Shown here: positions 28,430 to 32,276 of the stretch, piece after piece | Layout of the letters: each line of letters opens with the position of its first letter | Numbering within the stretch: the first letter of the stretch is position 1 | Assembly (NCBI GenBank): GCA_009787645.1 | Contig: WQSZ01000005.1 | Span: forward strand, 244 to 32,519 | Length of the DNA: 32,276 bases | From: Candidatus Fibrimonadales bacterium | GTDB lineage: Bacteria > Fibrobacterota > Fibrobacteria > Fibrobacterales > Fibrobacteraceae | Reading direction: 5' to 3' | The notes under the pieces: generated by a model | Told to the model about the DNA's origin: nothing | Database searches by the model: none | Seen by the model: only the letters and a program-made list of their open reading frames with translations | Made by a program: the position numbers and the translations under genes

Positions 28430-28459
28430 GGAAAAGAAAAAGGGAGCTTTTACCCCCTT
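28430..28459 (-). terminator. Candidate intrinsic terminator between promoter A and leader A
   Basis: Minus strand AAGGGGGTAAAAGCTCCCTTTTTCTTTTC: short GC stem followed by T-rich run. Confidence 0.45.
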
Positions 28460-28557
28460 CCTCGAAAAATCTATATTTTCTACTACATTTATCCGGCAAA
28501 TTCGATAAAATCGGATAGCACCAATATTTAAAGTAGTATCTTCCTTTCATGAGAATA

Positions 28558-28586
28558 AATATAGTTTTTTTTCTGGCAAATGTCAA
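28558..28586 (-). promoter_or_regulatory. Sigma70-type promoter A (TTGACA-17 nt-TATATT)
   Basis: Minus strand TTGACA TTTGCCAGAAAAAAAAC TATATT. Confidence 0.8.
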
Positions 28587-28649
28587 GCCCTTACAAGAAA
28601 AAATATAACTTTAATTAAAAAACGACGATTTCTGCGTAAAAATGAGGTT

Positions 28650-28716
28650 TTACCCCATCACAACCACAACCGCATGCTTTTTTCCAGGCAAAATCGGGAC
28701 AACATGACCTTTGATC
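28650..28716 (-). pseudogene. Orphan duplicated 3' fragment of the GH94 gene
   Basis: Translates to ...IKGHVVPILPGKKHAVVVVMG*, matching the GH94 C-terminus (one T to A change) with no upstream gene. Confidence 0.9.
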
Positions 28717-28720
28717 TTAA

Positions 28721-28755
28721 CCCAGCTCAAATTTTGCAATCCGAGCTGGGATTGC
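28721..28755 (-). other. 3' trailer candidate pseudoknot, copy B
   Basis: Identical to 27951-27985. Confidence 0.6.
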
Positions 28756-28772
28756 TGGTTGCTACAACAATT

Positions 28773-29072
28773 TTACTTGCACTGGCCAGATAATACTGCC
28801 TTTTCAAAACTTATAACACCCAAATTTAGATCATCGCGCCAAAAAAGCCCGTTGACAAATTCTCCTCCGGCGCACTGTTTTCCAGCATCTTTTATCAACT
28901 CTTTCATTTGCTCGTTTTTCATTGGAGTAAATGCCAAGATATTGGTATTTTTTGCTTCCACAGTTACTGCTTTCCCTGAAGCCTGATCGCTTATGCCACC
29001 AGCAGGAATACCTGTGACACCGCAACCGACTAAAGCTACAGCAATTATTGCTAATGCTATGATTTTTTTCAT
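28773..29072 (-). CDS. Small lipoprotein B, diverged paralog of lipoprotein A
   Basis: AAGGAG SD before ATG at 29072; MKKIIALAIIAVALVGCGV lipobox; NILAFTPMK, QCAG, GVISFE, GQCK. Confidence 0.8.
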   Translation of the reverse strand: MKKIIALAIIAVALVGCGVTGIPAGGISDQASGKAVTVEAKNTNILAFTPMKNEQMKELIKDAGKQCAGGEFVNGLFWRDDLNLGVISFEKAVLSGQCK

Positions 29073-29187
29073 TTTGTTCTCCTTGGGCAAAGCCCATTTT
29101 TCCCGAGTTTAACCAAACCAGACTCTTGGGAACACGGAGTTCGATTGGGGTTGCCGTTATGGCAGCATCCAGACGAAAACGCCTGAA
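29073..29187 (-). other. Conserved structured 5' leader, copy B
   Basis: Nearly identical to 28309-28424; begins about at the predicted TSS of promoter B. Confidence 0.6.
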
Positions 29188-29193
29188 AAAACA

Positions 29194-29222
29194 AATATAG
29201 CATTTTTTTAGACAAATGTCAA
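29194..29222 (-). promoter_or_regulatory. Sigma70-type promoter B (TTGACA-17 nt-TATATT)
   Basis: Minus strand TTGACA TTTGTCTAAAAAAATGC TATATT. Confidence 0.85.
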
Positions 29223-29286
29223 GTCCTTACAAGAAAAAATATAACTTTAATTAAAAAACGATGATTTCTGCGTAAAAATGAGGTTT

Positions 29287-31746
29287 TTACCCCATCACAA
29301 CCACAACCGTATGCTTTTTTCCAGGCAAAATCGGGACAACATGACCTTTGATCTCCCTGCCGTCTATGGTCACGCTCTTAACTCCCTTGCTTACGCCTTT
29401 GGGGTTTTTCACCTTAATAACATAATCTGCGCCACGAAATTTGCGATTTACGCTGAACTCTGTCCACGCTTTGGGAATGCAAGGGTTAATCGACAAGCCG
29501 TCAAATGTGGCCTTTATGCCCAAGATGTATTGAGTAGCAGCCTGATATGTCCAAGAGCTTGTACCGCTCAGCCATGCATTGCGAGCCAAGCCGAACTTCT
29601 CGTGCTCATCGCCCAAAATATTTTGAGGATAGCAATAAGGTTCTGATTCAAATTCGTCTATCAAACCGTTGTTTTTCGCAGCGGGATTGATTTGGTTGTA
29701 ATACTGGAATGCCCTGTCTCCATTGCCAATTATGGTCTCTGCGATCATAATCCAAGGATTTGCATGCAAAAATATTCCGCCATTCTCCTTTGCTCCGGGA
29801 GGGTAAGTTGAAACTCCGCCGACATGAGGATTAAAACCGTCGTAACCGGGCCAGGAAAGCTTTATTCCATTCTTTGTGTTGAGATACTTGTAAACGCTTT
29901 TCAAAGCCAGCTTTGCACGATCTTCGGGTGCAACGCCACTTATCACAGGCCAGCTCTGGCCAAGCGAATCTATTTTATTAACAGCGTTTTTGCTTGAGCC
30001 AAGTGCTTTGCCCTTTTCGTCAAACCAGCGCACATACCACTGGCCATCCCAAGCGACTTTGTTCACCTTTGCCTTTATGTTTTCATACCACGCCTTATAT
30101 TGCGCAACAAGTTTTTTGTCACCAATGGCTTGGCATATATCTATCATCTCCACCAAAGCTTTCGCAAAAAGATTCGCATTGAAAAGAGACTCTGCGCCCG
30201 TTGGCAAATTAACAGTGTCGTTCCAGTCCGCAAAACCCAAATGCGGAATGCCGTGCTTGCCGCAATCCTTATGAGTAAACGCAACGCTTCTCTTCAAGTG
30301 CTCCAAAACGGTAGCCTTCTCACGTTTTCTGAGTTCTTTCTTCTTGTTATAGAAAGGAATCTGTTTTTGGAGGAATTTCAAATTTCCTGTTTCTTTCAGG
30401 TAAGAAGCTACGGTCAAAACAATCCACAGATGATCGTCGCCGTAGTACTTTGGGCGGTCTTCCTTTTCACGGGAGTCGCCTTCGTTGGCTTCCATTGTGC
30501 TGGGGAAATACTGGTGCATGGCATTACCGTCTTCCAATTGAACGGAGAGCAAATTCTCTGCCAAAACACGAGCTTCTTCTGGCATGTGGCTCATAACACC
30601 GAGCAAATCCTGGCTGGAATCACGGTAGCCAATTCCTCGATCGCTACCAAAGCCGAGTTGATAAAGGCTCAAATAACGGCTCCAATTTTTTGTGGTGTGG
30701 CACTGGCGAGGATTGTGGATATTCACCATTGAGTTAAAGCTCGCATCAGGAGTTTTTACCTGCAATGCGCCGAGATATTTGTTCCAGAATGTGGCTAATT
30801 CGGCAAATGCTTTGTCAATGTTTTTGAGATTGCGGTATTTTTTTATTTCCGGCATTGCGGCTGCCAAGCTTTTTTGTTTGCCGAGTTGTGTTGCAACACG
30901 ACCTGTTTTTTTATTGGCGAGTTTGAATTTGAACATTTGCGCTGCGATGTTGTCTCCTCTTAAAGCGGAGCTGTTCGTAAGCTTGCCATTGTAGATTGCG
31001 CCGGGGCATGCCCACCCCATAATTTCATTAAACCCGAGGAAACTTCTGCGATCGCCGTCATAGCTATTTGCCGCCATGCTTGCGGTGAAATAATTTACCT
31101 CGTATTCCTTTTTCATAAATGCATATTGCTCTAAGATAACGTGGCCGCTTTTTTCCTTGTGGGCGTCAAGAGTCATGGTTTGCGGAACCCAGTCTGCGTT
31201 TGTCAATTGCTTTAATGCATCAAAATGGCTGAATTCATAAACCGGCACAACATCAACTTCAAGTTTTTTGCCGGAGATGTTCTGAACGGAAATGTCCTGA
31301 ATAAGAGTGGAGCTTTTTGACGGGACAAAAACCGTTATTTTAACCCTAATGCCATAGCCTTCGGCCACCCATGTTGTATAGGAAAGCCCAACTCGGCATT
31401 CCCATTTATCCCAGATAGTGCAGGTTGGCACAACAAAAGGAGAGATTATTTTGTAGGAGTTTTTCTCTTTTATGCGAAGGTAGATTGTGCTGCCTTTGAA
31501 GTCGCCTGCAGGCATTTGGCTTATATATTTGGTTATGCGGTTGAGAGCCGGATCGCCTTTGCACAGCACTGTTCCGCCTGTTGTATCCACAATTCCACCG
31601 AAATCCAGTGTACCCACATAATTACACCATTTTATGGGCGTAGCCGGATTACGTAGAACGTATTCTTTATTTGCATCGTCAAAATAGCCATAATTGCGGC
31701 CTTGTATTTTGACATTCTTTGCTTTTGCGCTTTTTTTTGCAGCCAT
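29287..31746 (-). CDS. GH94 cellobiose phosphorylase-type glycoside phosphorylase
   Basis: GYFDDANKEYVLRNPATPIKWCNYVG, IGYRDSSQDLLGVMSHMPEEAR, HLGFADWNDTVNLPTGAES, PHVGGVSTYPPGAKENGGIFLHANPW, LSGTSSWTYQAATQYILGI; SD AGGAG. Confidence 0.92.
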   Translation of the reverse strand: MAAKKSAKAKNVKIQGRNYGYFDDANKEYVLRNPATPIKWCNYVGTLDFGGIVDTTGGTVLCKGDPALNRITKYISQMPAGDFKGSTIYLRIKEKNSYKIISPFVVPTCTIWDKWECRVGLSYTTWVAEGYGIRVKITVFVPSKSSTLIQDISVQNISGKKLEVDVVPVYEFSHFDALKQLTNADWVPQTMTLDAHKEKSGHVILEQYAFMKKEYEVNYFTASMAANSYDGDRRSFLGFNEIMGWACPGAIYNGKLTNSSALRGDNIAAQMFKFKLANKKTGRVATQLGKQKSLAAAMPEIKKYRNLKNIDKAFAELATFWNKYLGALQVKTPDASFNSMVNIHNPRQCHTTKNWSRYLSLYQLGFGSDRGIGYRDSSQDLLGVMSHMPEEARVLAENLLSVQLEDGNAMHQYFPSTMEANEGDSREKEDRPKYYGDDHLWIVLTVASYLKETGNLKFLQKQIPFYNKKKELRKREKATVLEHLKRSVAFTHKDCGKHGIPHLGFADWNDTVNLPTGAESLFNANLFAKALVEMIDICQAIGDKKLVAQYKAWYENIKAKVNKVAWDGQWYVRWFDEKGKALGSSKNAVNKIDSLGQSWPVISGVAPEDRAKLALKSVYKYLNTKNGIKLSWPGYDGFNPHVGGVSTYPPGAKENGGIFLHANPWIMIAETIIGNGDRAFQYYNQINPAAKNNGLIDEFESEPYCYPQNILGDEHEKFGLARNAWLSGTSSWTYQAATQYILGIKATFDGLSINPCIPKAWTEFSVNRKFRGADYVIKVKNPKGVSKGVKSVTIDGREIKGHVVPILPGKKHTVVVVMG

Positions 31747-31770
31747 GTTACTTTCTCCTAAAAGGTTCTA

Positions 31771-31843
31771 AGCGAAAGACGGGATTCGGACCCGCGACCG
31801 TTAGCTTGGGAAGCTAGCGCTCTACCAACTGAGCTACTTTCGC
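31771..31843 (-). tRNA. tRNA-Gly(CCC)
   Basis: GCGAAAG...CTTTCGC acceptor stem, D arm AGCTCAGTTGGTAGAGC, anticodon loop TTCCCAA, T arm CGCGGGTCCGAATCCCG; no encoded CCA. Confidence 0.93.
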
Positions 31844-31854
31844 TAGTTGTGAGT

Positions 31855-31860
31855 AATATA
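31855..31860 (-). promoter_or_regulatory. -10 element (TATATT) upstream of tRNA-Gly
   Basis: Minus strand CTATATTACTCACAACTA then the tRNA 5' end. Confidence 0.45.
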
Positions 31861-31868
31861 GAAAAGAT

Positions 31869-32276
31869 TTACAATTTGTATTCGGTTTCTACCACCAAAT
31901 TAGAAATCGCATACAAAGGCAAAATTTCGATATTGTCAATCTTGCCAAAATTTTCCAGCGAAGTTCTAATCCCCATTTCACTGCCTTTCTCTTGCATAAA
32001 CAAATGCAAACTCGGCATGGCTCCCTTCAAGCCGGACTTCACTTCAATCGGAATTATGGAGCGACCTTTTTGCACAACATAATCCACCTGGGCATTGCTC
32101 TGCTTTTTCTCCCTGTTCCAACAATATAACTTATACGGCATATAACAATTAGAGGCTTTCAATATTTCCAAACCAGCAAACATCTCCGCAAGCGAACCCA
32201 TATTTATCGTTTTAAAATCATCTGCGATAATTATTTCCGAAGCGTTAAAATCCAACATTCGCAAAAAGATACCTGT
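31869..32276 (-). CDS. DUF4143-type ATPase, C-terminal part (5' end beyond window)
   Basis: Frame open to the window edge (TGIFLRMLDFNASE...); KLYCWNREKKQSNAQVDYVVQKGRSIIPIEVKSG is the typical DUF4143 nuclease-like region. Confidence 0.8.
   Translation of the reverse strand, partial: TGIFLRMLDFNASEIIIADDFKTINMGSLAEMFAGLEILKASNCYMPYKLYCWNREKKQSNAQVDYVVQKGRSIIPIEVKSGLKGAMPSLHLFMQEKGSEMGIRTSLENFGKIDNIEILPLYAISNLVVETEYKL

Larger units (their letters stand above)
27947..28716 (-). repeat. Tandem duplication, copy A (lipoprotein cassette plus copied GH94 3' tail)
   Basis: Begins TTAACCCAGCTC at 27947; the same sequence restarts at offset +770 (28717). Confidence 0.85.
28717..29355 (-). repeat. 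Tandem duplication, copy B (including the GH94 3' end)
   Basis: Trailer, leader, promoter and GH94 tail nearly identical to copy A. Confidence 0.85.

Noticed and set aside
30100-30732. 210-aa plus-strand ORF
   Set aside because: Antisense to GH94; no domain signature.
1-32276. CRISPR arrays, transposases, phage genes
   Set aside because: No regularly spaced repeat-spacer array, transposase or phage structural motif seen; the only tandem repeats are the 45-bp coding repeats and the 770-bp-offset duplication.

Overview
The window looks like a Fibrobacter-type chromosome segment, based on a FISUMP-like lipoprotein and lineage-typical lipoproteins. It has three parts. (1) 1-3130: nadC 3' end, coaX, trmD, a putative envelope protein and a FISUMP lipoprotein. 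(2) 3131-18404, all on the minus strand: a division/cell-wall (dcw) cluster running mraZ-rsmH-ftsL-ftsI-murE-murF-ftsW-murG-murC-ftsQ-ftsA-like-ftsZ-cysS-ruvA. It lacks mraY and murD, has an apparently leaderless start with MraZ-type operator repeats, and carries divergent FtsA/FtsZ/FtsW proteins. (3) 18605-32276: a sugar-nucleotide epimerase, agmatine deiminase and N-carbamoylputrescine amidase, lipoproteins, an acyl-ACP thioesterase, htpG, a membrane-anchored TIR protein, two tandem small lipoprotein genes, a GH94 cellobiose phosphorylase, tRNA-Gly(CCC) and a partial DUF4143 protein. The most unusual region is 27054-29360. There, a tandem duplication (offset 770 bp, including a copied 3' tail of the GH94 gene) contains two strongly diverged lipoprotein ORFs. 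The ORFs sit between almost identical promoters, structured 5' leaders (about 115 nt, with mutually exclusive pairings) and identical 59-nt 3' trailers that can form an H-type pseudoknot. The cassette lies directly upstream of a TIR-TM protein with five exact 15-residue repeats predicted to lie in the periplasm. All calls come from reading the sequence; no database search or RNA folding was run.
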